A DNA stretch of 64,000 nt. Origin: Lichenicoccus sp965277665. GTDB taxonomy: Bacteria > Pseudomonadota > Alphaproteobacteria > Acetobacterales > Acetobacteraceae. A program made the translations under genes and the position numbers. Location: NCBI RefSeq assembly GCF_965277665.1, contig NZ_OZ255835.1, positions 3,224,001 to 3,288,000 of the forward strand, in the 5' to 3' direction. The notes below the pieces were generated by a model, which worked only from the letters and a program-made list of their open reading frames with translations, searched no databases and had not been told where the DNA came from. Each line of letters begins with the position of its first letter. The first letter of the stretch is position 1. Positions 33,095 through 41,278 of the stretch are shown here, one piece after another.

Positions 33095-34431
33095 CAGCCG
33101 GCTTCGATGCGGATCATGGCCGGCGGCTCGACGACGACGTCAAGGGCGGCAATGAGATCCAGCGCGCGGCGCATCGCGACTTCGCGCGTCTGGTGGGTGA
33201 CCAGCACGATCGGCACGGCGTCCGGTGCATCGCCGCCGGCCACATCGTCAGGCGCCGCATGCTGCAGCATGCTCTTCAGCGAAACGCCGCTGTCGCGCAG
33301 GATCGCGGCGATCTCGGCGATCACGCCGGGCCGGTCCAGCACGTGCAGCCGGAGATAGTAGTCACCCAGGCGCTCGCCGATCGGCACGCTGACGACCTGC
33401 GACAACTGCTCGGCATTGGCGCCCCAGACCGGGACGGTGGTGCCACGCGCGATGTCGATCAGGTCCGCGACCACCGCGGACGCGGTCGGGCCGGCCCCGG
33501 CGCCGCGACCTTCGAGCATGATGCGGCCGACGAAGTCGCCCTCGGCGAACACCGCGTTGAACACGCCCTCGACGAGTGCGATCGGCGCCGTCTGCGGCAC
33601 CAGGCACGGATGCACCCGCGCCTCGACGCCGGCCTCGGTCAGCCGGGCAATGCCGAGCAGCTTGATCCGGTAGCCGAGCTCCTGCGCGAAGGCGATATCG
33701 AGCGCGCCGATCGCCCGGATGCCCTCGACATGCACGGAACCGAAATCCACCGGCCGTCCGAAGGCCAGCGCCGCCAGGATGGCAAGCTTGTGGGCGGCAT
33801 CGATCCCGTCGATGTCGGTGGACGGATCGGCTTCCGCATAGCCCAGCGCCTGCGCCTCGGCGAGGATGGTGGCGAAGTCGCGGCCGCTCTCGCGCATCGC
33901 GGTGAGGATGTAGTTGCAGGTGCCGTTCAGGATGCCGCCGACCCGCGTCAGCCGGTCGGCCGCGAGCCCTTCGCGCACCGCCTTGATCACCGGGATGCCG
34001 CCCGCCACCGCGGCCTCGAAGCACAGCGGCACGCCGCATCGTTCGGCGATCGCGGCCAGCGCCGCGCCGTGGATCGCGATCAGCGCCTTGTTGGCGGTGA
34101 CCACCGGACGTCCGGCCGCGAGCGCCGCCTCGACCACCTGCCGTGCCGCCCCGTCCGCGCCGCCGATCAGCTCGACCACGACATCGATAGCGGGATCGGT
34201 GGCCAGCCCGCATGCATCCTCGTGCCAGCGCAGCCCGGCCAGGTCGATGCCGCGCTCACGGGCGCGGTCGCGCGCGGCCACCGCGGCAATCACGATCGGC
34301 CGCCCGGCGCGAGCGGCGATCAGCTCGGCATTGGCCTCGAGCAGGCGCAGCACCCCGACGCCGACAGTGCCGAGCCCGGCGACGCCGATGCGCAGCGGCG
34401 CTCGCGCGGGACCGGCGCCCGGAACCGTCAC
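33094..34431 (-). CDS. hom: Homoserine dehydrogenase
   Basis: A 445-residue enzyme reducing aspartate semialdehyde to homoserine on the way to threonine and methionine. The NAD(P) loop is GVAGLGTVGVGV near residues 16-27. The catalytic core carries TANKALI, GGIPVIKA and GILNGTCNYI, and the ADPSTDIDGIDAAHKL signature follows. A C-terminal ACT domain (about 360-440, LRLHVLDRPGVIAEIA) should allow feedback control by threonine. Its start overlaps the alaC stop by 4 bp, so the two are translated together. Confidence 0.95.
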   Translation of the reverse strand: MTVPGAGPARAPLRIGVAGLGTVGVGVLRLLEANAELIAARAGRPIVIAAVAARDRARERGIDLAGLRWHEDACGLATDPAIDVVVELIGGADGAARQVVEAALAAGRPVVTANKALIAIHGAALAAIAERCGVPLCFEAAVAGGIPVIKAVREGLAADRLTRVGGILNGTCNYILTAMRESGRDFATILAEAQALGYAEADPSTDIDGIDAAHKLAILAALAFGRPVDFGSVHVEGIRAIGALDIAFAQELGYRIKLLGIARLTEAGVEARVHPCLVPQTAPIALVEGVFNAVFAEGDFVGRIMLEGRGAGAGPTASAVVADLIDIARGTTVPVWGANAEQLSQVVSVPIGERLGDYYLRLHVLDRPGVIAEIAAILRDSGVSLKSMLQHAAPDDVAGGDAPDAVPIVLVTHQTREVAMRRALDLIAALDVVVEPPAMIRIEAG

Positions 34432-35681
34432 GATATGGCAGCCAGCGGGGCGGCAGCCATCGGGGCATCGGCCGCGATATCGCCGCGCGCCGGGCCGCCA
34501 TTATGCGCATTCAGGAAGCTGCGGATATTGCGCGTCGCCTGGCGCAGCCGCTGGGTGTTCTCGACCAAGCCGATGCGCACGAAGCCTTCGCCATACTCGC
34601 CGAAGCCCAGGCCCGGGGCCACGGCCACGCCGGCTTCCTGCATCAGCAGTTTCGCAAAGCCGACACTGCCGAGAGGCACGAAACGCTCCGGGATCGGCGC
34701 CCAGGCGAACATCGAGCCCTCCGGCGACGGCACGTCCCAGCCCGCCGCCGACAAGCCGCGTATGAGCACGTCGCGGCGGTCGCGATACAGCGCGCGCATC
34801 TGCTCGACGCACTCCTGCGGCCCGTTCAGCGCGGCGACCGACGCCACCTGGATCGGCGTGAAGGCGCCGTAGTCGAGATAGGACTTGATGCGGGTCAGCG
34901 CATTGATCAGACGCGGATTGCCGGCGGCAAATCCCATGCGCCAGCCGGCCATCGAGTAGGTCTTGGACAGCGAGGTGAACTCGACCGCGACCTCCTTGGC
35001 GCCCGGCACCTGCAGGATCGAGGGCGGCGGCGTGTCGCCGAAATAGATCTCGGCGTACGCCAGATCGGACAGGATCCAGATCTCCTCGCGCCGCGCGAAG
35101 GCCACCAGTTCCTTGTAGAAATCCAGGCCGGCCACGAAGGCGGTCGGATTCGAAGGAAAATTCACGATCAGCGCGGTCGGCTTCGGCACCGAATGCCGGA
35201 CCGCCCGCTCCAGCGCCCGCAGCATGTCCTCGTCGGGCCGGGCCGGGATCGAGCGCACCGAGGCGCCGGCGATGATGAAGCCGAACTGGTGGATCGGATA
35301 GGACGGGTTCGGCACCAGGATGGTATCGCCAGGGCTGGTGATCGCGGCGGACAGGTTGGCGAGGCCCTCCTTGGACCCCAGCGTCGCCACCACCTCGGTC
35401 GCCGGGTCGAGCTGCACGTCGAAGCGGCGGGCATAGTACACGGCGAGCGCCTTCAGCAGGCCCGGGATGCCCTTGCTCACCGAGTAGCGGTGCGAGCGCG
35501 GGTCGGCCACCGTCTCGATCAGCTTGGCGACGATGTGCGGCGGCGTCGGGCTGTCCGGGTTGCCCATGCCGAGATCGATGATGTCCGCGCCGCGCGCCCG
35601 GGCCGCCGCCTTGGCCTTGTTGACCTCGGCGAACACGTAGGGCGGCAGGCGGCGGATGCGGTGGAACTCTTCGCTCATCAT
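34428..35681 (-). CDS. alaC: PLP-dependent aminotransferase, AlaC/DapL-like
   Basis: A 417-residue class I/II aminotransferase. It starts EEFHRIRRLPPYVFAEVN and continues with IIDLGMGNPD, typical of AlaC (glutamate-pyruvate transaminase) and often annotated as LL-diaminopimelate aminotransferase. The PLP lysine is in SLSKTYSMAGWR, and the cofactor Asp/Tyr region is ILSDLAYAEIYF. The ATG at 35681 follows GAGAG. It is the first gene of the alaC-hom pair, suggesting a link to aspartate-family or alanine metabolism. The exact amino donor cannot be read from sequence. Confidence 0.85.
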   Translation of the reverse strand: MMSEEFHRIRRLPPYVFAEVNKAKAAARARGADIIDLGMGNPDSPTPPHIVAKLIETVADPRSHRYSVSKGIPGLLKALAVYYARRFDVQLDPATEVVATLGSKEGLANLSAAITSPGDTILVPNPSYPIHQFGFIIAGASVRSIPARPDEDMLRALERAVRHSVPKPTALIVNFPSNPTAFVAGLDFYKELVAFARREEIWILSDLAYAEIYFGDTPPPSILQVPGAKEVAVEFTSLSKTYSMAGWRMGFAAGNPRLINALTRIKSYLDYGAFTPIQVASVAALNGPQECVEQMRALYRDRRDVLIRGLSAAGWDVPSPEGSMFAWAPIPERFVPLGSVGFAKLLMQEAGVAVAPGLGFGEYGEGFVRIGLVENTQRLRQATRNIRSFLNAHNGGPARGDIAADAPMAAAPLAAIS

Positions 35682-35741
35682 GGGCTCTCTGGATGATCTC
35701 TCTGGACCGGCATCCGGACGCGGCAACGGCGGCGGCTGTCG

Positions 35742-36758
35742 TTACTGTACCAGAGTGAGGCTGGCGCCGCGACCGAATGCGTCCGCCTGCAGCCGGATCG
35801 CGCGCGCCGGCACGCCCTGGGCGCGCAGCATGTCGGCCACCGCCCGGCCGCGCAGGGTCGCAAGGCTCAGCGCGTCCGCCTGTGCGTCCGGCTCCGACGA
35901 TGCCGCGTCGCCATAGCCATGCACCATGACGGTGCCGGCGCCGCGCCGGACGGCGATCGCATGCACCAGCCCGGTCTCTCCGGATTGCACGACATCGGTG
36001 TTGCCGACGAAGGCGATCTGCGTGCCGGTCGGGGGCGCCACCTGGTAGTCGGGCAGCATCGCCGGCGCCGACGCCGAGGCCCGTGCGGCGGCTTCCTCCA
36101 CCTGCAGCCCAGGCAGGCGGGGCGACGCGGGCGGCCCGCCGGGGATGGCAGGCAGCGTGACGGTGCCGCTCCCGGCATCCGCCGCGGCGGCCGGCACGTC
36201 CACCGCCGGCATGGCGATCTCGGGATCGGTATCCGCCGCCGCCGCGGCAGCGCCGGGAGCGTTGGCGGCCGCAGACGCCGGCGCCTTGCCGCCGGCAGTG
36301 GCGGCCGGTGCCGCCTGCGCCGCGTCGAGTGTCGCCGAGGATGACCCGGGCGCCGCGGGGGCCGGCGGAGCCCCCGCGGCCGGCTTTGCCGGATGCGCCG
36401 GCAGCACCGGCGGCGGCAGCGGATCGTTGGCATCCACCCGGGTGGTGAGGTTGCGTTGCCGCAACAACGACGCCGTCACCGTTTCGCGCAACGCCGCGGA
36501 GGCGAACACCGGGGCCTTCGCCGGCACCGTGCCGACATGCGGATACGGATCGTTCACCCCTGGCGGCGGCGGGCGCTGCTTGGCGATCTCGCCGCCCTGC
36601 AGCTGATGCCACCAGTTGACCGGGGTATCCACGGTGTCGCGGCCGCCGCAGCCGTCCAGGGTCAGGGCCGATGCCAGCGCCAGGGCGGGCGCCAGGGCGG
36701 GCGCAAGAGCGACCAACGGCCGTCGACGCGCTCTTGGTCCTGGCCAGTTATTGCCCAT
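35742..36758 (-). CDS. Envelope lipoprotein with an OmpA-like C-terminal region
   Basis: A 338-residue protein. A basic start is followed by a repetitive hydrophobic stretch (ALAPALAPALALASAL) and a lipobox LDGC near residues 34-37. Residues about 105-240 are Pro/Ala-rich and probably disordered. The last 90 residues look like a short OmpA/MotB-like peptidoglycan-binding fold (IAFVGNTDVVQ, MVHGYGDAASSEPDAQ, LSLATLRGRAVADML, QGVPARAIRLQADAFG). It probably tethers the outer membrane to the wall; no partner is evident nearby. The family is not firmly recognised. Confidence 0.65.
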   Translation of the reverse strand: MGNNWPGPRARRRPLVALAPALAPALALASALTLDGCGGRDTVDTPVNWWHQLQGGEIAKQRPPPPGVNDPYPHVGTVPAKAPVFASAALRETVTASLLRQRNLTTRVDANDPLPPPVLPAHPAKPAAGAPPAPAAPGSSSATLDAAQAAPAATAGGKAPASAAANAPGAAAAAADTDPEIAMPAVDVPAAAADAGSGTVTLPAIPGGPPASPRLPGLQVEEAAARASASAPAMLPDYQVAPPTGTQIAFVGNTDVVQSGETGLVHAIAVRRGAGTVMVHGYGDAASSEPDAQADALSLATLRGRAVADMLRAQGVPARAIRLQADAFGRGASLTLVQ

Positions 36759-36900
36759 GTCTGTCCCGATCCCGCTTGCCTGCAGGGTTTAGCGTGGCCC
36801 GGCCCGGAAGCAAGCCGCCAGCCTGGCCCGACTGCTTGGACGAGGCGCCGAAACAGGATACCAACAGCGGATCAGCGATCCGGCTACAGGGAGACCAAGC

Positions 36901-37584
36901 ATGAACGGCATGTCGCCGACACACCGTATCCGGATGGACGATGAGGATCCGGAAAACCCTGATGGCCCCGATATCCCGGAGCCGAACGGTCCGGAGCCCA
37001 AGGAACCTGGAGACAACAAGACCCTCTCCTCGCCGATCAACGAGCTCGAGAGCCGCCTGTTCGACCAGCGCAAGGTGCTGATCTTCGGAGCGATCAACGA
37101 CAAGGTGGCGCGCGACGTCACCGGCCGGCTGCTGGCGCTGGCCGGCGCCTCGGACAAGCCGATCGACGTCTATGTCAACTCGCCCGGCGGCCACGTGGAG
37201 AGCGGCGACACCATCCACGACATGATCCGGTTCGTGGACAGCGTGGCGCCGGTGCGCATCATCGGCACCGGCTGGGTCGCCAGCGCCGGCGCCCTGATCT
37301 TCGTCGCCGGCGTGAAGGAGCGGCGCCTGTGCCTGCCGAACACGCGCTTCCTGCTGCACCAGCCGATGGGCGGCGTGCGCGGTCCGGCGGTGGATATCGA
37401 CATCGAGGCGCGCGAGATCATCAAGATGCGCGAGCGTCTCAACCGGCTGTTCTCGCGCGAGACCGGCCAGACCTACGAGAAGGTCGCCAAGGACACCGAC
37501 CGCAACTACTGGATGAGCGCGGAAGAGGCGATCAAGTACGGCATGGTGTCGCGCATCATCAACAGCGTCACCGAGCTGACCTGA
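36901..37584 (+). CDS. clpP: ClpP-like serine protease subunit with an acidic N-terminal extension
   Basis: A 227-residue ClpP-family protein with an intact triad: S128 in GWVASAGALIF, H153 in LLHQPMGG and D198 in AKDTDRNYWMSAEEA. Before the fold starts (about residue 42) there is an Asp/Glu/Pro-rich extension of roughly 40 residues that ordinary ClpP lacks. It would assemble into a barrel and degrade substrates fed by a Clp ATPase. It is alone here, without clpX or tig, so it is likely a second ClpP paralogue rather than the main housekeeping one. GGGAG precedes the ATG. Its end overlaps the end of argC by 17 bp. Confidence 0.85.
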   Translation: MNGMSPTHRIRMDDEDPENPDGPDIPEPNGPEPKEPGDNKTLSSPINELESRLFDQRKVLIFGAINDKVARDVTGRLLALAGASDKPIDVYVNSPGGHVESGDTIHDMIRFVDSVAPVRIIGTGWVASAGALIFVAGVKERRLCLPNTRFLLHQPMGGVRGPAVDIDIEAREIIKMRERLNRLFSRETGQTYEKVAKDTDRNYWMSAEEAIKYGMVSRIINSVTELT

Positions 37585-38482
37585 GCCCCAGCATCAGCCG
37601 GATATTCTGCAGGGCGGCGCCGGATGCGCCCTTGCCGAGATTGTCGAGCCGCGCCGTCAGCAGCGCATGCGCGCCGGACGTGCCGGCATGCACGCTCAGT
37701 TCCATGCGGTCGCTGCCGGCCAGCGTTTCGGCGGTCAGGTCCGGTGCGGCCTGCACCACGCTGACCGCGTCGCAGCCGGCATAGTGCGCCTGCAGACAAT
37801 CCAGCAGATCGGTCGCCGAGGGGCCGCCGAGTTGCGCGAGATGCAGCGGGATCGAGACGATCATGCCCTGGGCGAAGTGCCCGACCGAGGGCACGAAGAC
37901 CGGCGGCGTGCGCAAACGGGCGTGCGTCGTGATCTCAGGCAGGTGCTTGTGCGCGAGCCCGAGGCCGTACATCAGGAAAGCCGGACCGCCCGTGGCCTCG
38001 TGCGCCGCGATCATGCTGCGGCCGCCACCGGAATAGCCGCTGACCGCATTGATCGAGAGCGGCAGATCAGCCGGGATAAGCCCCCCATCGACAAGCGGCC
38101 GCAGCAGCGCAATCGCACCGGTCGCATAGCAGCCTGGATTGGAGACGCGCGGCGCCGAAGCGATCGCCTCCGCCTGTCCGGCTGCCAGTTCCTCGAAGCC
38201 ATAGACCCAGTCCGGCGCGGTCCGGAACGCCGTGCTTGCGTCGAGCAGCCGCGGCGCATCCGCTCCGAGTGACGCCACCAGGCCTGCGGACTCGCGCGCC
38301 GCGTCGTCCGGCAGGCACAGCACCACCAGATCGACCTCGCGCATCAGCGCCAGCCGCGCCTCGGGATCGCGGCGGCGGTCCGGCGCGATCGAGCGCACCG
38401 TCACCGGCAGGTCCTGCAGGCGGGTGCGTATGCCCAGGCCTGTGGTGCCGGCCTCGCCGTCAATGAAGATGCTGGCGGTCAT
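37568..38482 (-). CDS. argC: N-acetyl-gamma-glutamyl-phosphate reductase (type 2)
   Basis: A 304-residue ArgC that reduces N-acetylglutamyl phosphate to the semialdehyde in arginine synthesis. The nucleotide site is IDGEAGTTGLGIR near the start, and the catalytic cysteine lies in RVSNPGCYATGAIA. The short form of about 305-315 residues is the type 2 enzyme. I use the ATG at 38482 (MTASIFIDG) as the start matching the family. It lies about 90 bp downstream of rpsI on the same strand, separated from it by a strong terminator, so it probably has its own promoter. Confidence 0.93.
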   Translation of the reverse strand: MTASIFIDGEAGTTGLGIRTRLQDLPVTVRSIAPDRRRDPEARLALMREVDLVVLCLPDDAARESAGLVASLGADAPRLLDASTAFRTAPDWVYGFEELAAGQAEAIASAPRVSNPGCYATGAIALLRPLVDGGLIPADLPLSINAVSGYSGGGRSMIAAHEATGGPAFLMYGLGLAHKHLPEITTHARLRTPPVFVPSVGHFAQGMIVSIPLHLAQLGGPSATDLLDCLQAHYAGCDAVSVVQAAPDLTAETLAGSDRMELSVHAGTSGAHALLTARLDNLGKGASGAALQNIRLMLGLRSAR

Positions 38483-38515
38483 CGGCCGGTCCCTCCGCTG
38501 GAACACCGGATCTAC

Positions 38516-38547
38516 AAGAAAAAGGGCGGAACCCGAAGGTCCCGCCC
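38516..38547 (-). terminator. Rho-independent terminator of rplM-rpsI
   Basis: Read on the minus strand, GGGCGGGACC and GGTTCCGCCC (38547-38538 and 38533-38524) form a 10-bp stem with a TTCG tetraloop and one mismatch, followed by TTTTTCTT. It lies 27 bp after the rpsI stop. This is the clearest classical terminator in the window. Confidence 0.95.
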
Positions 38548-38573
38548 TGCCGGTTCGGACCCTGAGGCCAGGA

Positions 38574-39080
38574 TCAGCGCTTGGAGAACTGGAACGAACG
38601 ACGGGCCTTCGCGCGGCCGTACTTCTTGCGCTCGACCACGCGGCTGTCGCGGGTCAGGAAGCCGGCGACCTTGAGGATGCCGCGCAGGCCCGGCTCGTAA
38701 TAGGTCAGCGCCCGGCTGATACCATGCCGCAGCGCACCCGCCTGGCCGGACAGGCCGCCGCCGGTCACCGTGCAATAGACGTCGAATTGGTTGTAGCGAT
38801 CGGCGACCAGGAACGGCTGGGTGATCAGCATGCGCAGCACCGGACGGGCGAAGTAGGTGCCGACCTTCTTGCCGTTGACGCTGATCTCGCCGCGGCCGGG
38901 CTTGATCCAGACGCGGGCGATGGCGTTCTTGCGGCGGCCGGTCGCGTAGGAGCGCCCGAGCGCATCACGCTTGACTTCGTAGCGCGGCGCATCGTCCGGC
39001 GTCACCGCCACGCCGGCGCTGACCGCAAGGTCCTTCAGGTCGGCCAGCGAGCCGGTGCGGGGGGTCTGGGTGTCGGACAT
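38574..39080 (-). CDS. rpsI: 30S ribosomal protein S9
   Basis: A 168-residue S9. The conserved part begins at SYATGRRKNAIARVW and ends with the signature DSRVVERKKYGRAKARRSFQFSKR-like tail, whose final KR reaches the P-site tRNA. The first 45 residues are an extension usual for alphaproteobacterial S9. It starts 2 bp after rplM, forming the standard two-gene operon, which ends in a strong terminator. Confidence 0.97.
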   Translation of the reverse strand: MSDTQTPRTGSLADLKDLAVSAGVAVTPDDAPRYEVKRDALGRSYATGRRKNAIARVWIKPGRGEISVNGKKVGTYFARPVLRMLITQPFLVADRYNQFDVYCTVTGGGLSGQAGALRHGISRALTYYEPGLRGILKVAGFLTRDSRVVERKKYGRAKARRSFQFSKR

Positions 39081-39082
39081 GG

Positions 39083-39568
39083 TCAGGCTCCGATGCTCTT
39101 CTTGGCGTTGACGGAGTTCTTGCGGTTCAGGCCGGCGACGTCGAGCGACACCGGCTGCTGGCCGTCATGCGGATGCGCACCGCCGCCATACACATGCAGA
39201 TGCTTCATCTGCGCGCGCTGCAGCGGGCCGCGGGTGATCATGCGCTCCACCGCCTTGGTGATCACATGGCCCGGGTTCTTGCCCTCGAGCCTTTGCGCGA
39301 TCGTGCGCTGCTTGATCCCGCCGGCATAGCCGGTGTGGTAGTGGAACAGCTTCTGGCCGGCCTTGTTGCCGGTGAGGCGGACCTTCTCGGCATTGACGAC
39401 GACGACGTTGTCGCCGCAATCGACATGCGGGGTGAACTGCGGCTTGTGCTTGCCGCGCAGGCGCTGGGCGATGATGGCGGCAAGCCGGCCGAGAACGAGG
39501 CCGTCGGCATCGATCAGGATCCAGCCCTTCGTCACCTCCGCGGGCTTCAGCGAGAGGGTGGTCTTCAT
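39083..39568 (-). CDS. rplM: 50S ribosomal protein L13
   Basis: A 161-residue L13, an early-assembly protein of the large subunit. It carries WILIDADGLVLGRLAAIIAQ, CGDNVVVVNAEKV and the signature LHVYGGGAHPHDGQQP. It is the first gene of the rplM-rpsI operon. Its promoter must lie in the 146 bp between 39569 and the divergent gene at 39715. Confidence 0.97.
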   Translation of the reverse strand: MKTTLSLKPAEVTKGWILIDADGLVLGRLAAIIAQRLRGKHKPQFTPHVDCGDNVVVVNAEKVRLTGNKAGQKLFHYHTGYAGGIKQRTIAQRLEGKNPGHVITKAVERMITRGPLQRAQMKHLHVYGGGAHPHDGQQPVSLDVAGLNRKNSVNAKKSIGA

Positions 39569-39714
39569 GGATGATGGGTTCCGTCAGGTGGGCTCGAAGG
39601 AGCGCGCGTTATGATCGCGCCGGTCGCCCGCGTCAAGCCCGATGCAGGAAACCCCCGCCAGCAAAAGGATTTTCTGCTGCGGTATCTCATTACCGTAGAT
39701 CCGAGGGCGGCGGG

Positions 39715-40611
39715 TTGAGCGACGGGCTGCCGGCGCGGGTGCATGTCATCGGCGCGTCCGGCCGGTCCGGCGCGGCGTTGAGCCGGGCGCTGCTGGCTGC
39801 CGGCGCCGGGGTGGTCGCGGTGGTGCGCAGCCGGGAGCGATGGCAGCGGACCGGGCTTGCCGGCGATGCCCGCCTGGCCGACCTCGAGGAGCCTGCCGCC
39901 CTGGCCGTGGCGTTGTCGGACGCCACCCACATCGTCTGCACCGCGCATGCGCGCAACGCCGAGCGCGTGATCGCGGCGGCGCCCGCATTTGCGCAACTGG
40001 TGTTCCTCGGCAGCACGCGCAAATTCACCCGCTGGCCGGACGCGCACTGCAACGGCGTGCTGGCCGGCGAGCGGGCGCTGCTGCGATCCAGGCGGTGCGG
40101 CATCATGCTGCACCCGACGATGATCTATGGCGCCGACGGCGAGAACAATATCCGCCGTCTCGCGTCGCTCCTGCGTCGCCTGCCGGCGGTGCCGCTGCCC
40201 GGCGGTGGCCGCGCCCTGGTGCAGCCGATCAACCAGTCCGACCTGACCCGCGCCATCCTGGCCTGCCTGCGCCGGGAATGGATCGGGCCACACAGCCTGG
40301 TCGTCGCCGGCCCGGAACCGATCTCCTACCGCGAGTTCGCGGCCGCGATCGCCCGCGCCTGGGGCCTGCGGCCGCGGCCGGTGCTCGCGGTTCCGGCGGC
40401 ATTGCTGATCCCGCTCTCGATGCTGACGATGGCGCTGCCGGGACTGCCCACGATCGGCCCGGCCGAGATACGCCGCCTGCTGGAGGACAAGGCCTTCGAC
40501 ATCGGCCCGATGCGCGACCTGCTCGGGATCGAGCCGATCAGCCTCGAGCAGGGGCTGGCGGCGATGGCGCCAACCGCTCGGCCGCAGCGGCGAGGTCGTC
40601 TGGCGTGTTGA
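39715..40611 (+). CDS. NAD(P)-binding Rossmann-fold protein, NmrA/epimerase-like
   Basis: A 298-residue protein. The cofactor motif is VIGASGRSGAAL near the N-terminus, followed by a short-chain-dehydrogenase-like core with LVFLGSTRKFTRW and HPTMIYGADGENNIRRLA. It resembles atypical SDR proteins related to the complex I 39-kDa subunit, which bind NADPH and often lack catalysis. No ATG is in frame at the right place. TTG at 39715 with GAGGG upstream is the most likely start. The last 74 bp overlap the convergent mobA end. Substrate unknown. Confidence 0.68.
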   Translation: MSDGLPARVHVIGASGRSGAALSRALLAAGAGVVAVVRSRERWQRTGLAGDARLADLEEPAALAVALSDATHIVCTAHARNAERVIAAAPAFAQLVFLGSTRKFTRWPDAHCNGVLAGERALLRSRRCGIMLHPTMIYGADGENNIRRLASLLRRLPAVPLPGGGRALVQPINQSDLTRAILACLRREWIGPHSLVVAGPEPISYREFAAAIARAWGLRPRPVLAVPAALLIPLSMLTMALPGLPTIGPAEIRRLLEDKAFDIGPMRDLLGIEPISLEQGLAAMAPTARPQRRGRLAC

Positions 40612-41128
40612 TGTTGAAGAACGGGTCGGGGAGGCCGAACTCCACTTCGCGCATGCCGAGCAGGCGGGAGAACACGAACACCGAGCGGCGGTCATCGGCG
40701 GCGAGGAAGCTGCGGAGGTCCATGCGGCACTCGACCGGCCAGTGCGCCACCAGATGATGCCGGCGTCCGTCCGACACGGCCACTGCGGGCGCCGGCGACA
40801 AGGCGCCCAGCAGGTTGTCCGGGATGAAGGGCGTGTCGCCGGGCACGCTGACGAGAGTGCTGCACCCCGCCGCCGCCGCCCAGTCGAGCCCGCGCAGCAG
40901 GCCGGCCAGCGGCCCCTGGTCGGGAACCTCGTCGGCCAGCACCGGCAGGCCATAGCAGGCATAGCGCGCCGGCTCGCCGTTGGCACTGAGCGCGAGCGGC
41001 CCGAGCTGCGGGGCCAGCCGATCGATGACATGCTGCAGCAGCGTGCGGTCGCCGAGTTTCAGCAGCGGCTTGTCGAGGCCGCCCATGCGCCGCCCGGCGC
41101 CCCCGGCGAGGATCAATCCGGCGGTCAT
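40538..41128 (-). CDS. mobA: Molybdenum cofactor guanylyltransferase
   Basis: A 196-residue MobA that adds GMP to molybdopterin, making the cofactor of DMSO-reductase-type enzymes. The N-terminal signature ILAGGAGRRMGGLDKPLLKL is complete, and VSVPGDTPFIP holds the metal-binding Asp. The protein ends with FFNINTPDDL as usual. No other moco gene is adjacent. It lies 13 bp downstream of tRNA-His on the same strand. Confidence 0.93.
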   Translation of the reverse strand: MTAGLILAGGAGRRMGGLDKPLLKLGDRTLLQHVIDRLAPQLGPLALSANGEPARYACYGLPVLADEVPDQGPLAGLLRGLDWAAAAGCSTLVSVPGDTPFIPDNLLGALSPAPAVAVSDGRRHHLVAHWPVECRMDLRSFLAADDRRSVFVFSRLLGMREVEFGLPDPFFNINTPDDLAAAAERLAPSPPAPARG

Positions 41129-41141
41129 GATGTGAAGGAAC

Positions 41142-41218
41142 TGGGGCGAACGACGGGGCTCGAACCCGCGACATCCAAGACCACAACCTGGCGCTCTACC
41201 AGCTGAGCTACGTCCGCC
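41142..41218 (-). tRNA. tRNA-His (GUG anticodon)
   Basis: The minus-strand gene has the extra G at position -1 (41218) paired with C73, the identity mark of tRNA-His. The acceptor is GCGGACG/CGTTCGC. The anticodon stem-loop CCAGG-TTGTGGT-CTTGG contains GTG, the T loop is GGTTCGAGCC, and CCA is encoded. It lies between mobA and the aminotransferase gene. The histidine-use genes are elsewhere in the window. Confidence 0.95.
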
Positions 41219-41278
41219 ACATCAGGCGCCCGATCTAGGGTAACCACCGAGCCCAGTCAATTGCTGCGCCGGGCCGGG

